Source of the DNA: Pseudomonas fluorescens | Lineage (GTDB): Bacteria; Pseudomonadota; Gammaproteobacteria; Pseudomonadales; Pseudomonadaceae | Direction of reading: 5' to 3' | Assembly (NCBI RefSeq): GCF_000730425.1 | Contig: NZ_CP008896.1 | Coordinates: forward strand, 5,828,001 to 5,892,000 | Length of the DNA stretch: 64,000 bases | Part shown: one piece after another, positions 49,001 to 60,544 of the stretch | Layout of the letters: every line of letters starts with the position of its first letter | Numbering within the stretch: position 1 is the first letter of the stretch | Translations under genes and position numbers: made by a program | Notes under the pieces: model-generated | The model's input: only the letters and a program-made list of their open reading frames with translations | Database searches by the model: none | Told to the model about the DNA's origin: nothing

Positions 49001-49917
49001 ATCGCCAGGCGGTTGCGGCCTTCGCGCTTGGCTACATACAACGCATTGTCGGCCCGGCGCAGCAGGCTCTCGGCCGACTCGCCCGCCAGCAGGGTTGCGC
49101 AACCCAGGCTTACCGTCAATTCGATACGGGTGGTGTCCGCCCGATATTCCTGTGTCTGCGCCGCCTGGCGCAGGCGTTCGCCGACCATCGCTGCGGCATC
49201 GCGAGCGGTGTTGGAGAGCAGGATCAGAAATTCTTCTCCGCCAAACCGAAATACCATGTCCACATTGCGCAACTGGCCCTTGATCGAGGCTGCGACGGCC
49301 TTGAGCACTTTGTCGCCCGTGGTATGGCCGTGGCTGTCGTTGATGCGCTTGAAGTGATCGATGTCGAGCATCAGTAAGGACAACGGATGCAGGTGCCGCT
49401 TTGCCATCTCGATCTCTCGGCCCAGGGTCTGGTCCATGGCGATCCGGTTACCGGTTTCGGTCAAAGGGTCGCGCAGGGCACTACGGGTCGCGGCGCGATA
49501 CAGCAAGGTATTGCGCATGGGATAGAGCAGGCTGGCCAGCAGCGACTCCAGTTTGCCCTGCTCCTCTTCACTGAAGCGCTGGTTGCGGCGAAATACTAGC
49601 TCGCCCAGGTGCTCGCCCTGGTGACTAAGGCTGTAACTCACGGAATGGTGGCCGCGTTGGCCATATTCCAGGCGAAGGTCGCTGGCTTCATGGCGGTATT
49701 GCAGGGCATCCAGGGGCACCAGGCGCTGCACTTCGCGAAAGAACAGACCCAGGATCCGCTCTGCTTCCAGGCTGGTCTGCAATTGCAGGTTCAGTTGCTG
49801 GCGCAGTTGCGCGAGGCTGATGGGGCGCCGTGCGATAAGGGAAGGCTGACCAAAGCCCAGGCGTTGCAATTTGGCACTGTCAAAGTCAATTGCGTTGGTC
49901 TGGGTCGGTGTTTTCAT
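48991..49917 (-). CDS. Diguanylate cyclase (GGDEF domain)
   Basis: 308 residues. An N-terminal region (about 1-150) without obvious membrane segment precedes the GGDEF domain (about 150-305): 'SLLMLDIDHFKRINDSHGH' (substrate and metal), 'FRFGGEEFLILL' with the GGEEF active site, and 'RNVD' five residues before it, the RxxD inhibitory site. It should therefore make c-di-GMP with product inhibition. The N-terminal sensor is unidentified. It is divergent/convergent with no operon partner. Confidence 0.9.
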   Translation of the reverse strand: MKTPTQTNAIDFDSAKLQRLGFGQPSLIARRPISLAQLRQQLNLQLQTSLEAERILGLFFREVQRLVPLDALQYRHEASDLRLEYGQRGHHSVSYSLSHQGEHLGELVFRRNQRFSEEEQGKLESLLASLLYPMRNTLLYRAATRSALRDPLTETGNRIAMDQTLGREIEMAKRHLHPLSLLMLDIDHFKRINDSHGHTTGDKVLKAVAASIKGQLRNVDMVFRFGGEEFLILLSNTARDAAAMVGERLRQAAQTQEYRADTTRIELTVSLGCATLLAGESAESLLRRADNALYVAKREGRNRLAMAG

Positions 49918-50256
49918 AAGCGGGTAGGCCTCTAAGCACTGAATGCTGTCTTACAGGCTCAATGGGAGCGGCCGCTGGCGGGCGTCTTACTGTTCCTTCA
50001 GTTCCGTAAAACGTAGGTAACAGTCTAGTCCGCTTTGCCGGGGGTTATAACCCCTGATCCCATGCCGCACGTCTTGGCGTCGCGTTGCCTGCTTCAAGCA
50101 AATTGGAGCGAAAACCGTGCCATCTCGTGCGATGTTTTTTATTGCTTATAAAACAAAGGGATGGGATTTTTTTGCGAAGGAACGGTGCTGGGAATTTGGC
50201 GCCGGCCATGTGGGAGCAGGCCGGCTCCCACCTTGGGATGGTGTCGTACTCGGGGG
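49918..50256. promoter_or_regulatory. Intergenic region with 14-bp palindrome and a short REP-like hairpin
   Basis: 339 bases before the diguanylate cyclase. A perfect palindrome GGGGTTATAACCCC lies at 50041-50054, about 125 bases upstream of the gene start. A REP-like palindrome gtgggagcaggccggctcccac is at 50210-50231. Open frames in the AT-rich block 50100-50170 lack ribosome-binding sites and are not credited. Confidence 0.45.
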
Positions 50257-50997
50257 TTATTGCGCGTCGAACGCCTGCCCATTGATCCCTGAGCTATCCG
50301 GCCCCATCAGGTACAGGTAAACCGGCATGATCTCTTCAGGCAGCGGGTTGTTGGCCGGGTTTTCTCCAGGGTAGGCCTGGGCACGCATGCTGGTGCGGGT
50401 GGCGCCGGGGTTGATGCTGTTGGCGCGCACGGCCGCAACGGTGTCGAGTTCGTCGGCCAGGGTCTGCATCAGGCCTTCGGTGGCGAATTTAGACACCCCA
50501 TAAGCGCCCCAATAAGCACGACCTTTACGCCCGACGCTGCTGGAGGTGAACACCACCGAAGCGTCCTGGGACAGCTTGAGCAACGGCAACAAGGTGGCGG
50601 TCAGCATAAACATGGCGTTGACGTTGATATGCATGACGCGCATGAAGTTTTCGCCCGATAGCTGTTCTATCGGGGTGCGCGGGCCAATGATCGAGGCGTT
50701 GTGCAGCAGTCCGTCGAGGTGGCCGAATTCTTTTTCGATCATCGCCGCCAGCTCATCGTATTGATGGGGCAGGGCGGTTTCCAGATTGAACGGGATCACC
50801 ACCGGTTGCGGGTGGCCGGCGGCTTCGATTTCATCATAGATCTGGGCCAGGTTGGCTTCGGTCTTGCCCAGCAACAGCACGGTGGCGCCGTGGGCGGCAT
50901 AGGTCCTGGCCGCCGCTGCGCCAATCCCGCGACCGGCGCCGGTGACCAGGATGACCCGATCCTTGAGCAGTTCTGGGCGTGCGGAGTAATCAAACAT
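50257..50997 (-). CDS. SDR oxidoreductase, YciK-like
   Basis: 246 residues from the ATG at 50995-50997 (GAGG upstream). 'ILVTGAGRGIGAAAARTYA' is the cofactor motif, 'LLHNASIIGPRTP' replaces NNAG as in YciK, and 'SSSVGRKGRAYWGAYGVSKF' holds the Ser, Tyr and Lys catalytic residues. An NAD(P)-dependent reductase of unknown substrate. It is followed by a REP and mupP-ubiG on the same strand, the typical Pseudomonas order. Confidence 0.9.
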   Translation of the reverse strand: MFDYSARPELLKDRVILVTGAGRGIGAAAARTYAAHGATVLLLGKTEANLAQIYDEIEAAGHPQPVVIPFNLETALPHQYDELAAMIEKEFGHLDGLLHNASIIGPRTPIEQLSGENFMRVMHINVNAMFMLTATLLPLLKLSQDASVVFTSSSVGRKGRAYWGAYGVSKFATEGLMQTLADELDTVAAVRANSINPGATRTSMRAQAYPGENPANNPLPEEIMPVYLYLMGPDSSGINGQAFDAQ

Positions 50998-51020
50998 AAC
51001 TGACCTCAACAAAAATCATT

Positions 51021-51086
51021 GCAGGAGCCGGTTCGCCGGCGATGGCGGCCTTGAGAGCGATATCGCCGGCAAGCCGGCTCCTATAG
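51021..51086. repeat. REP inverted pair (GGAGCCGGTTCGCCGGC type)
   Basis: The arms gcaggagccggttcgccggc and gccggcaagccggctcctat are inverted; the left arm shows gttcgcc instead of cttgcc. Between mupP and the SDR gene. Confidence 0.9.
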
Positions 51087-51094
51087 GGAAGGGG

Positions 51095-51766
51095 TTAGCA
51101 ACTGCAGAGCGCGCTATCGAGCACCTTGCGCAGTTCCAGTGGGTGATCGACCACGACGTCGGCGCCCCAGTTGCGGGCATTGTCGTCGGGGTGGATGTAG
51201 CCATAGGTGACGGCGGCGGTGCGGGTGCCGGCGTCGCGCCCCGACTCGATGTCCCGCAGGTCGTCGCCCACAAACAGTACGCTGGCCGGGTCCAGGTCGA
51301 GCATTTTGCAGGCCAGGATCAGCGGCTCCGGGTCGGGCTTGCTGTTCTTCACATGGTCCGGGCAGATCAGCAGCGCCGAGCGTTCGGCCAGGCCAAGTTG
51401 CTCCATGATCGGTTCGGCAAAGCGCAGTGGCTTGTTGGTGACCACGCCCCAGATCAGCTTGGACCGTTCAATGTCCTCCAGCAGCTCGGCCATGCCATCA
51501 AACAGCTTGCTATGGATCGCACAGCCCTTGAGGTAGCGTTCGAGGAATTCCAGGCGCAACGCTTCAAAGCCCGGGGACTCAGGGTTCATGGCAAATGTCA
51601 CGGCGACCATGGCCCGGGCGCCGCCGGAGACTTCATCGCGGATATGCTGGTCGTTGATGGGCGCAAGCCCGCGCTCGGTGCGCATGGCCTGGCAGATGGC
51701 GATAAAGTCCGGCGCGGTATCGAGCAGCGTACCGTCCATGTCGAAAAGAACCGCTTTCAACTTCAC
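51095..51766 (-). CDS. mupP: N-acetylmuramic acid 6-phosphate phosphatase (MupP)
   Basis: 223 residues, GTG start at 51764-51766 with AGAGGA about 10 bases upstream. HAD phosphatase: '[19 protein letters not shown]' contains the nucleophile Asp and DxD motif, '[15 protein letters not shown]' the Thr motif II, and '[18 protein letters not shown]' motif IV. In Pseudomonas this gene, next to ubiG, dephosphorylates MurNAc-6-P in the cell-wall recycling route that bypasses de novo synthesis and influences fosfomycin resistance. It lies four bases after ubiG and is translated with it. Confidence 0.9.
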   Translation of the reverse strand: MKLKAVLFDMDGTLLDTAPDFIAICQAMRTERGLAPINDQHIRDEVSGGARAMVAVTFAMNPESPGFEALRLEFLERYLKGCAIHSKLFDGMAELLEDIERSKLIWGVVTNKPLRFAEPIMEQLGLAERSALLICPDHVKNSKPDPEPLILACKMLDLDPASVLFVGDDLRDIESGRDAGTRTAAVTYGYIHPDDNARNWGADVVVDHPLELRKVLDSALCSC

Positions 51767-51770
51767 AGGC

Positions 51771-52469
51771 TTATTCCTCTCGCAGGGTCTGGATCATGTA
51801 GTTGACGTCTACGTCGCTGGCCAGCTTGTAGTGCTTGGTCAGTGGGTTGTAGGTCAGGCCGATGATGTCCTTGACGGTCAGCCCGGCCTGGCGGCTCCAG
51901 GCGCCCAGTTCGGAAGGACGGATGAATTTCTTGAAGTCATGGGTGCCACGCGGCAGCAGCTTCATGATGTATTCGGCACCGATGATCGCGAACAGGTAGG
52001 CCTTGGGGTTGCGGTTGATGGTGGAGAAGAACACCTGGCCCCCAGGCTTGACCATGCGGAAACAGGCACGGATCACCGAAGACGGGTCGGGCACGTGCTC
52101 CAGCATCTCCAGGCAGGTCACTACGTCGAACTGCTCGGGCATTTCCTCGGCCAGGGCTTCAGCGGTGATCTGCCGGTATTCGACATTCACGCCCGATTCC
52201 AACTGATGCAGTTGGGCCACGGCCAGGGGCGCTTCGCCCATGTCGATGCCTGTCACTGTAGCGCCACGCTGGGCCATGGCTTCGCTGAGAATGCCGCCAC
52301 CGCAGCCCACGTCGAGGACTTTCTTGCCGGCCAGATTGACACGCTCATCGATCCAGTTGACCCGCAGCGGGTTGATATCGTGCAGCGGCTTGAACTCGCT
52401 TTCGCGGTCCCACCAGCGGTGGGCCAGGGCTTCGAATTTGGCGATTTCGGCGTGGTCGACGTTACTCAT
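51771..52469 (-). CDS. ubiG: Ubiquinone biosynthesis O-methyltransferase (UbiG)
   Basis: 232 residues. S-adenosylmethionine-dependent methyltransferase acting on two hydroxyl groups in coenzyme Q synthesis. '[20 protein letters not shown]' is motif I, '[19 protein letters not shown]' motif II region, and '[20 protein letters not shown]' is typical of UbiG. Starts ATG at 52469. Upstream of mupP and downstream of the MTA deaminase gene on the same strand. Confidence 0.95.
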   Translation of the reverse strand: MSNVDHAEIAKFEALAHRWWDRESEFKPLHDINPLRVNWIDERVNLAGKKVLDVGCGGGILSEAMAQRGATVTGIDMGEAPLAVAQLHQLESGVNVEYRQITAEALAEEMPEQFDVVTCLEMLEHVPDPSSVIRACFRMVKPGGQVFFSTINRNPKAYLFAIIGAEYIMKLLPRGTHDFKKFIRPSELGAWSRQAGLTVKDIIGLTYNPLTKHYKLASDVDVNYMIQTLREE

Positions 52470-52532
52470 GGGTAGTCCTCTAAATCCGATAAAACGGTTT
52501 GCCAGGTCCGGAATGCTGATCCAGGGCTGGCG

Positions 52533-53873
52533 TTATTCGTGGTGTCCGCTGATGCGCCGGCCCCAGGCACTGGCCGTTGCGCTCAGTTGCTGTTCATCCA
52601 TGCGGGTCAGTTGCCGGTCGTCGAGCAGTTGCTTGCCGCCGACCCAAAGGTGTTTCACACAATCGCGTCCGGTGGCATAGATAAGCTGCGAGACCGGATC
52701 GTAGATCGGCTGCTGGGCCAGCCCCGAAAGGTCGAAGGCGACTATATCGGCGGCCTTGCCCACTTCCAGCGAACCGATTTGCGTTTCCAGGCCCAGGGCC
52801 CGCGCGCCGTTAAGGGTAGCCATGCGCAGCGCGCGATGGGCATCCAGGGCGCTGGCCGAGCCGGCGACGGCCTTGGCCAGCAGCGCAGCGGTGCGGGTTT
52901 CGCCCAGCAGGTCCAGGTCATTGTTGCTTGCCGCGCCGTCGGTGCCTACTGCCACATTGACGCCGGCCTGCCACAGGCGTTCCACCGGGCAGAAGCCACT
53001 GGCCAGTTTCAGGTTGGATTCCGGGCAATGGACCACGCTGCTGTTGCTTTCTACCAGCAAGGCCAGGTCTTCTTCGCTGACTTGGGTCATGTGAACGGCC
53101 TGCAAGCGCGGGCCCAGCAAGCCCAGGCGCGCAAGGCGGGCCAGGGGGCGCTCGCCATATTGCTCGACAGACTGCTGCACTTCAAAGGCGGTTTCGTGGA
53201 CATGCATATGAATGGCGGCGTCCAGTTCCTCGGCGATCACCCGGACTTTCTCCAGGTTCTCATCGCTGACGGTATAGGGCGCATGGGGGCCAAAGGCAAT
53301 TTTGATTCGAGGGTGATGCTTGAGGTCGCCAAACAACTCCACGCCCTGGCGAATCGCCTCGTCGGCGGTGGCAGCGCCGGGGATCGGGAAGTCGAGGATC
53401 GCAATTGCGATCTGCGCACGCATGCCACTGTTGTGTACGCGTTCGCTGGCGACCTTGGGGAAGAAGTACATGTCCGAAAAGCAACTGATGCCACCCTTGA
53501 TCTGCTCGGCAATCGCCAGGTCGGTGCCGTCGCGCACGAAGTTCTCATCGACCCACTTGGCTTCGGCCGGCCAGATATGCTGTTGCAGCCAGGTCATCAG
53601 TGGCAGGTCGTCGGCCAGGCCGCGAAACAGGGTCATCGCCGCATGGCCGTGGGCATTCACCAGGCCTGGGCTGAGCAGCATCCCAGGCAACTCGCGCACT
53701 TCGCGGGCTGCCAGCTTCAGCGCTTGCGCGCGCGGCCCGATAAACGCGATGCGTCCGTCGCGGATACCCAGGCCGTGCGCCTTGAGCGCCACGCCCGCAG
53801 GTTCGACCGGTACCAGCCAGCTTGGCAGTAGCAGTAAGTCGAGCGGGGCGGCGGGTGGCGTCATAGCGGGCAT
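52533..53873 (-). CDS. 5'-methylthioadenosine/S-adenosylhomocysteine deaminase (TRZ/ATZ amidohydrolase)
   Basis: 446 residues; ATG at 53873 or 53864 could start it. Metal-dependent amidohydrolase: '[18 protein letters not shown]' (HxH), '[19 protein letters not shown]', '[12 protein letters not shown]' and '[17 protein letters not shown]' (His and Asp ligands). In P. aeruginosa the orthologue deaminates methylthioadenosine to methylthioinosine, so it belongs to methylthio salvage. Its divergent neighbour is mtnA, which supports that role. Activity on S-adenosylhomocysteine is also possible. Confidence 0.9.
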   Translation of the reverse strand: MPAMTPPAAPLDLLLLPSWLVPVEPAGVALKAHGLGIRDGRIAFIGPRAQALKLAAREVRELPGMLLSPGLVNAHGHAAMTLFRGLADDLPLMTWLQQHIWPAEAKWVDENFVRDGTDLAIAEQIKGGISCFSDMYFFPKVASERVHNSGMRAQIAIAILDFPIPGAATADEAIRQGVELFGDLKHHPRIKIAFGPHAPYTVSDENLEKVRVIAEELDAAIHMHVHETAFEVQQSVEQYGERPLARLARLGLLGPRLQAVHMTQVSEEDLALLVESNSSVVHCPESNLKLASGFCPVERLWQAGVNVAVGTDGAASNNDLDLLGETRTAALLAKAVAGSASALDAHRALRMATLNGARALGLETQIGSLEVGKAADIVAFDLSGLAQQPIYDPVSQLIYATGRDCVKHLWVGGKQLLDDRQLTRMDEQQLSATASAWGRRISGHHE

Positions 53874-53973
53874 CGTCCGGGGCGGTTATATAAAGAGGGC
53901 GAAGTATACCCGAGCGCCTTGGCCGGCGGATCGCTATAATCGGCGGCTTTTGTTGATAAGTACGGGGTGAGGG
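53874..53973. promoter_or_regulatory. Divergent MTA deaminase / mtnA promoter region
   Basis: A -10-like TATAAT at 53935-53940 precedes mtnA by 33 bases, and TATACT on the minus strand at 53903-53908 precedes the deaminase by about 30 bases. Convincing -35 boxes were not identified. Confidence 0.45.
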
Positions 53974-55050
53974 ATGCGCGATCGACTGTTGGCGGCGGAG
54001 AAGGTGAAGGCCATCGATTGGCGTGATGGCGCACTGCACCTGCTCGATCAGCGTGCGCTGCCGTCCCGGGAGAGCTGGGTGACCTGCGCGACGGTCGGCG
54101 AGGTGGCCGCAGCCATTCGCACGATGGTGGTGCGTGGTGCGCCGGCCATCGGTATCAGTGCAGCCTATGGCCTGGTGCTGGCCGCCCGCGCGCGGATCGC
54201 CGAGGGCGGTGACTGGCAGGCTGCATGGGAGGAAGATTACGCGTTGCTGGCCGATTCCCGTCCCACCGCATCGAACCTGTTCTGGGCCCTCAAGCGCATG
54301 CGCGATCGTCTCGACCGCCTCAAAAAGCACGCCGACCCACTGGCGATGCTGGAGGTCGAAGCCATTGCGATCCATGAAAGCGACCGTGAAGCCAACCTGA
54401 CCATGGCGCAATTGGGTGTCGAGTTGATCCGCAAGCACCAGGGCAATGCCCAGGCCATCCTGACCCACGGTAATGCCGGGGCCTTGGCCTGCGGTGGCGT
54501 GGGCACTGCCCTTGGGGTGATCCGTGGGGCGTTTCTGGAAGGCATGGTCGAGCAGGTCTACGCCAACGAAACCCGCCCCTGGCTGCAAGGCTCGCGGCTG
54601 ACTGCCTGGGAGCTGGCGGGCGAGGGCATTCCGGTCACCGTGAATGCCGACTCGGCTGGCGCCCATATCCTCAAGACCAAGGGCGTGACCTGGGTGATTG
54701 TCGGTGCCGATTGCATCGCCGCCAATGGCGATGTGATCAGCAAGATCGGTACTTACCAGTTGGCAGTGTGCGCCATGCACCATGGCGTGCGCTTTATGGT
54801 GGTGGCTCCCAGCTCCACCCTGGACCTGATGATGGCCACTGGCGATGACGTCGCCCTGGAAGAGCGGGATGCCGGCGAGCTGCTGGAAGTCGCCGGGCAG
54901 CGATTTGCCGCTGATGTAACAGCCTTCAATCCGGTGTTTGACGTGACGCCAGCGGACCTGATCGACGTGATCGTTACTGAAAAAGGCATTGTCGAGCGGC
55001 CAGATACCGCCAAGATAGCCAAGTTGATGTGCCGCAAGCGCTTGCATTGA
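53974..55050 (+). CDS. mtnA: Methylthioribose-1-phosphate isomerase (MtnA)
   Basis: 358 residues, ATG with GGTGAGG upstream. Converts methylthioribose-1-P to methylthioribulose-1-P. '[20 protein letters not shown]', '[20 protein letters not shown]' (catalytic Cys) and '[13 protein letters not shown]' (catalytic Asp) are the active-site blocks of the eIF-2B-like isomerase family, and '[20 protein letters not shown]' follows. It is intact, in contrast to the MtnD-like gene of this window. gyrA lies downstream beyond a REP. Confidence 0.94.
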   Translation: MRDRLLAAEKVKAIDWRDGALHLLDQRALPSRESWVTCATVGEVAAAIRTMVVRGAPAIGISAAYGLVLAARARIAEGGDWQAAWEEDYALLADSRPTASNLFWALKRMRDRLDRLKKHADPLAMLEVEAIAIHESDREANLTMAQLGVELIRKHQGNAQAILTHGNAGALACGGVGTALGVIRGAFLEGMVEQVYANETRPWLQGSRLTAWELAGEGIPVTVNADSAGAHILKTKGVTWVIVGADCIAANGDVISKIGTYQLAVCAMHHGVRFMVVAPSSTLDLMMATGDDVALEERDAGELLEVAGQRFAADVTAFNPVFDVTPADLIDVIVTEKGIVERPDTAKIAKLMCRKRLH

Positions 55051-55474
55051 GGGCTTTGGTGTCTGGCAGATTGCAATCGCAGGCAAGCCCGTTCCCACAT
55101 TATGAGTGCCTTCATAAAACAACGGTGGGAGCAGGCTTGCCCGCGATTGGCCCGAAAAGCCAACAAAACCCTTGGATATATAGGCAAATCCACGCTGTGA
55201 TCCGGCTCTGAGCCCCTCTCGTCGCCCTCAAGCCTGTCATCCGTCAACTTACTACGCTCCATGCGCATCTGGGGGATAGGTGCGTGGCGGCGATTGTGAT
55301 ACCATTCGGCGGTTTCCAAGGTCACCCCAAGGGGCGACCTTTAATGCGCAGATCCGTGTCATAACTCGTTGATTTGTCGTAAGTCGTTGCCAGGCATCAT
55401 GTCGGCGGCGGCGAGCTTCGTTCGTCCCATATGGATGTGACGAGGTTTCACCCGAAAAAGGAATCAGGCTTCTC
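55051..55474. promoter_or_regulatory. mtnA-gyrA gap: REP and gyrA leader hairpin
   Basis: 424 bases without a gene. A REP pair is at 55073-55150. A hairpin AAGGTC (55318-55323)/GACCTT (55336-55341), extended by CCCC/GGGG, lies about 134 bases upstream of gyrA and is followed by TAATG. The gyrA promoter is likely within 55160-55430; the start has AAAAAGGAA about 17 bases upstream. Confidence 0.5.
55073..55150. repeat. REP pair downstream of mtnA
   Basis: The arms gcaatcgcaggcaagcccgt and ggtgggagcaggcttgcccg are inverted copies with about 28 bases of spacer, a slightly different variant (caggcaagcc) of the local REP families. Confidence 0.85.
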
Positions 55475-58129
<2,655 letters not shown>

Positions 58130-58140
58130 GCGGACAACCA

Positions 58141-58168
58141 AGGGGGCGGATGAAGATTCGCCCCCTTG
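58141..58168 (+). terminator. Hairpin terminator after gyrA
   Basis: aGGGGGCG (58142-58148) pairs with CGCCCCC (58159-58165), followed by a weak T-rich tract (ttgttattt). Placed 13 bases after the gyrA stop. Confidence 0.6.
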
Positions 58169-58205
58169 TTATTTGTCCCCTTTGAAAGTTTGCAATACTG
58201 CGCAT

Positions 58206-58304
58206 TCCCCTGTGGGAGCGGGCTTGCTCGCGAAAGCGGCGTATCAGTCAGCGCATAGGCGGGCTGACACACCGCTTTCGCGAGCAAGCCCGCTCCCGCA
58301 GGGG
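58206..58304. repeat. REP/BIME pair between gyrA and serC
   Basis: The arms gtgggagcgggcttgctcgc and gcgagcaagcccgctcccgc are inverted, same family as 3283-3373. Confidence 0.92.
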
Positions 58305-58355
58305 ATATGTGTCGAACACGAATTATGTGACCACCAGATCAGAGCGAGATTGGAT

Positions 58356-59441
58356 GTGAGCAAGAGAGCCTATAACTTCTGTGCTGGTCCCGCGGCACTT
58401 CCTGAAGCAGTCCTGCAGCGTGCGCAGGGTGAACTCCTCGACTGGCATGGCAAAGGCCTCTCAGTCATGGAAATGAGCCACCGCAGCGATGAGTTCGTGT
58501 CCATTGCCACCAAGGCTGAGCAGGACCTGCGTGACCTGCTGGACATCCCGTCGGACTACAAGGTGCTGTTCCTGCAAGGTGGCGCCAGCCAGCAGTTCGC
58601 CCAGATCCCGCTGAACCTGCTGCCGGAAGACGGCACGGCCGACTATATCGATACCGGCATTTGGGGGCAGAAGGCCATTGAAGAGGCCTCGCGCTACGGC
58701 AATATCAACGTGGCCGGTACTGCCAAGTCCTACGATTATTTCGCTATTCCAGGTCAAAACGAGTGGAAGTTGTCCAAGGACGCGTCCTATGTTCACTACG
58801 TGCAGAACGAAACCATCGGCGGCCTGGAATTCGACTGGGTACCTGAAGTCGGTGATGTCCCGTTGGTGTGCGACATGTCCTCGGACATTCTTTCGCGCCC
58901 GATGGATGTGTCCCGCTACGGCATGATCTACGCCGGTGCACAGAAGAATATTGGCCCGAGCGGCATCCTGGTCAACATCATCCGGGAAGACCTGCTCGGT
59001 CGTGCCCGCTCGCTGTGCCCGACCATGCTCAACTACAAGGTCGCGGCCGACAACGGCTCGATGTACAACACCCCGCCGGCCTTTGCCTGGTACCTGTCGG
59101 GCCTGGTGTTCGAGTGGCTGAAAGAGCAAGGCGGCGTGGCTGCCATGGGCAAGCTCAACGAAGAGAAGAAGCGCACCCTGTACGACTTCATCGACGCCAG
59201 CGGCCTGTACAGCAACCCGATCAGCCTGAGCGCCCGCTCGTGGATGAACGTGCCGTTCCGCCTGGCTGACGACCGCCTGGACAAGCCATTCCTGGCGGGT
59301 GCCGATGCGCGTGGCCTGTTGAACCTCAAGGGCCATCGCTCGGTAGGTGGTATGCGCGCTTCGATCTACAACGCTGTCGACCTCAATGCCATCAAGGCGT
59401 TGGTGGCCTACATGGCAGAGTTCGAGAAGGAGCACGGCTAA
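58356..59441 (+). CDS. serC: Phosphoserine aminotransferase (SerC)
   Basis: 361 residues, GTG start at 58356. PLP enzyme converting 3-phosphohydroxypyruvate to phosphoserine (also acting in pyridoxine synthesis). 'YNFCAGPAALPEAVLQRAQ' at the N-terminus; 'YGMIYAGAQKNIGPSGILV' holds the PLP-binding Lys; 'RASIYNAVDLNAIKALVAYM' at the C-terminus. First gene of the serC-pheA-hisC-tyrA/aroA-cmk operon; its TAA overlaps the pheA ATG. Confidence 0.96.
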   Translation: MSKRAYNFCAGPAALPEAVLQRAQGELLDWHGKGLSVMEMSHRSDEFVSIATKAEQDLRDLLDIPSDYKVLFLQGGASQQFAQIPLNLLPEDGTADYIDTGIWGQKAIEEASRYGNINVAGTAKSYDYFAIPGQNEWKLSKDASYVHYVQNETIGGLEFDWVPEVGDVPLVCDMSSDILSRPMDVSRYGMIYAGAQKNIGPSGILVNIIREDLLGRARSLCPTMLNYKVAADNGSMYNTPPAFAWYLSGLVFEWLKEQGGVAAMGKLNEEKKRTLYDFIDASGLYSNPISLSARSWMNVPFRLADDRLDKPFLAGADARGLLNLKGHRSVGGMRASIYNAVDLNAIKALVAYMAEFEKEHG

Positions 59442-60535
59442 TGTCTGAGCAAGAACTCAAGGCCCTGCGTGTACGCATTGATGCCCTGGACACCAAGGTC
59501 CTGGAACTGATCAGTGAGCGGGCGCGGTGTGCCCAGGAAGTGGCGCGGGTCAAGATGGCCTCCCTGGCCGAAGGCGAAGTGCCGGTATTCTACCGCCCGG
59601 AGCGCGAAGCCCAAGTGCTCAAGCGCGTGATGGAGCGTAACCAGGGGCCGCTGGGCAATGAAGAAATGGCGCGGTTGTTTCGCGAGATCATGTCGTCGTG
59701 CCTGGCCCTTGAGCAGCCATTGAAGGTGGCTTACCTGGGCCCTGAGGGTACTTTCACCCAGGCGGCGGCGATGAAGCATTTCGGTCACGCGGTGATCAGC
59801 AAGCCCATGGCGGCCATTGACGAAGTGTTCCGCGAAGTGGCGGCCGGTGCGGTGAATTTTGGCGTGGTGCCGGTGGAAAACTCCACCGAAGGCGCGGTCA
59901 ACCACACCCTCGACAGCTTCCTTGAACACGACATGGTGATCTGTGGTGAAGTCGAGTTGCGTATCCACCACCACTTGCTGGTGGGTGAAAACACCAAGAC
60001 CGACAGTATCAGCCGCATTTACTCCCACGCCCAGTCGCTGGCCCAGTGCCGCAAGTGGCTGGATGCCCATTACCCGAATGTCGAGCGCGTGGCGGTGTCC
60101 AGTAACGCCGAGGCGGCCAAGCGGGTCAAGGGCGAGTGGAACTCGGCGGCGATTGCCGGAGATATGGCGGCGGGCCTGTACGGCCTGACGCGCCTGGCGG
60201 AAAAAATCGAGGATCGACCGGACAACTCCACGCGCTTCTTGATGATCGGCAGCCAGGAAGTACCGCCGACGGGCGACGACAAGACCTCGATCATCGTCTC
60301 CATGAGTAACAAGCCTGGCGCGCTGCATGAGCTGCTGGTGCCGTTCCATGACAATGGGATTGACCTGACGCGCATTGAGACACGTCCTTCGCGCAGCGGT
60401 AAATGGACCTATGTGTTCTTTATCGACTTCGTCGGCCACCACCGTGATCCGCTGGTCAAGGGTGTGCTGGAGAAAATCAGTCAGGAAGCCGTGGCACTCA
60501 AGGTGCTGGGTTCCTACCCGAAAGCGGTTTTGTGA
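59441..60535 (+). CDS. pheA: Bifunctional chorismate mutase/prephenate dehydratase (PheA)
   Basis: 364 residues. The N-terminal AroQ-type chorismate mutase (about 1-90, 'RIDALDTKVLELISERARC') is followed by prephenate dehydratase (about 95-270, 'YLGPEGTFTQAAAMKHFG', 'PVENSTEGAVNHTLDSF') and a C-terminal ACT domain (about 280-355, 'GALHELLVPFHDNGIDLTRI') for phenylalanine feedback. It directs chorismate to phenylpyruvate. It overlaps serC by one base; hisC starts nine bases later. Confidence 0.96.
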   Translation: MSEQELKALRVRIDALDTKVLELISERARCAQEVARVKMASLAEGEVPVFYRPEREAQVLKRVMERNQGPLGNEEMARLFREIMSSCLALEQPLKVAYLGPEGTFTQAAAMKHFGHAVISKPMAAIDEVFREVAAGAVNFGVVPVENSTEGAVNHTLDSFLEHDMVICGEVELRIHHHLLVGENTKTDSISRIYSHAQSLAQCRKWLDAHYPNVERVAVSSNAEAAKRVKGEWNSAAIAGDMAAGLYGLTRLAEKIEDRPDNSTRFLMIGSQEVPPTGDDKTSIIVSMSNKPGALHELLVPFHDNGIDLTRIETRPSRSGKWTYVFFIDFVGHHRDPLVKGVLEKISQEAVALKVLGSYPKAVL

Positions 60536-60544
60536 GGCTTTGAC

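Noticed and set aside
50085..50320. Two short plus-strand frames before the SDR gene
   Set aside because: No ribosome-binding site; they run into the antisense of the SDR gene and a REP palindrome.
53545..55122. 525-codon minus-strand frame over mtnA and the deaminase 5' end
   Set aside because: Both real genes are recognisable families; this frame is not.
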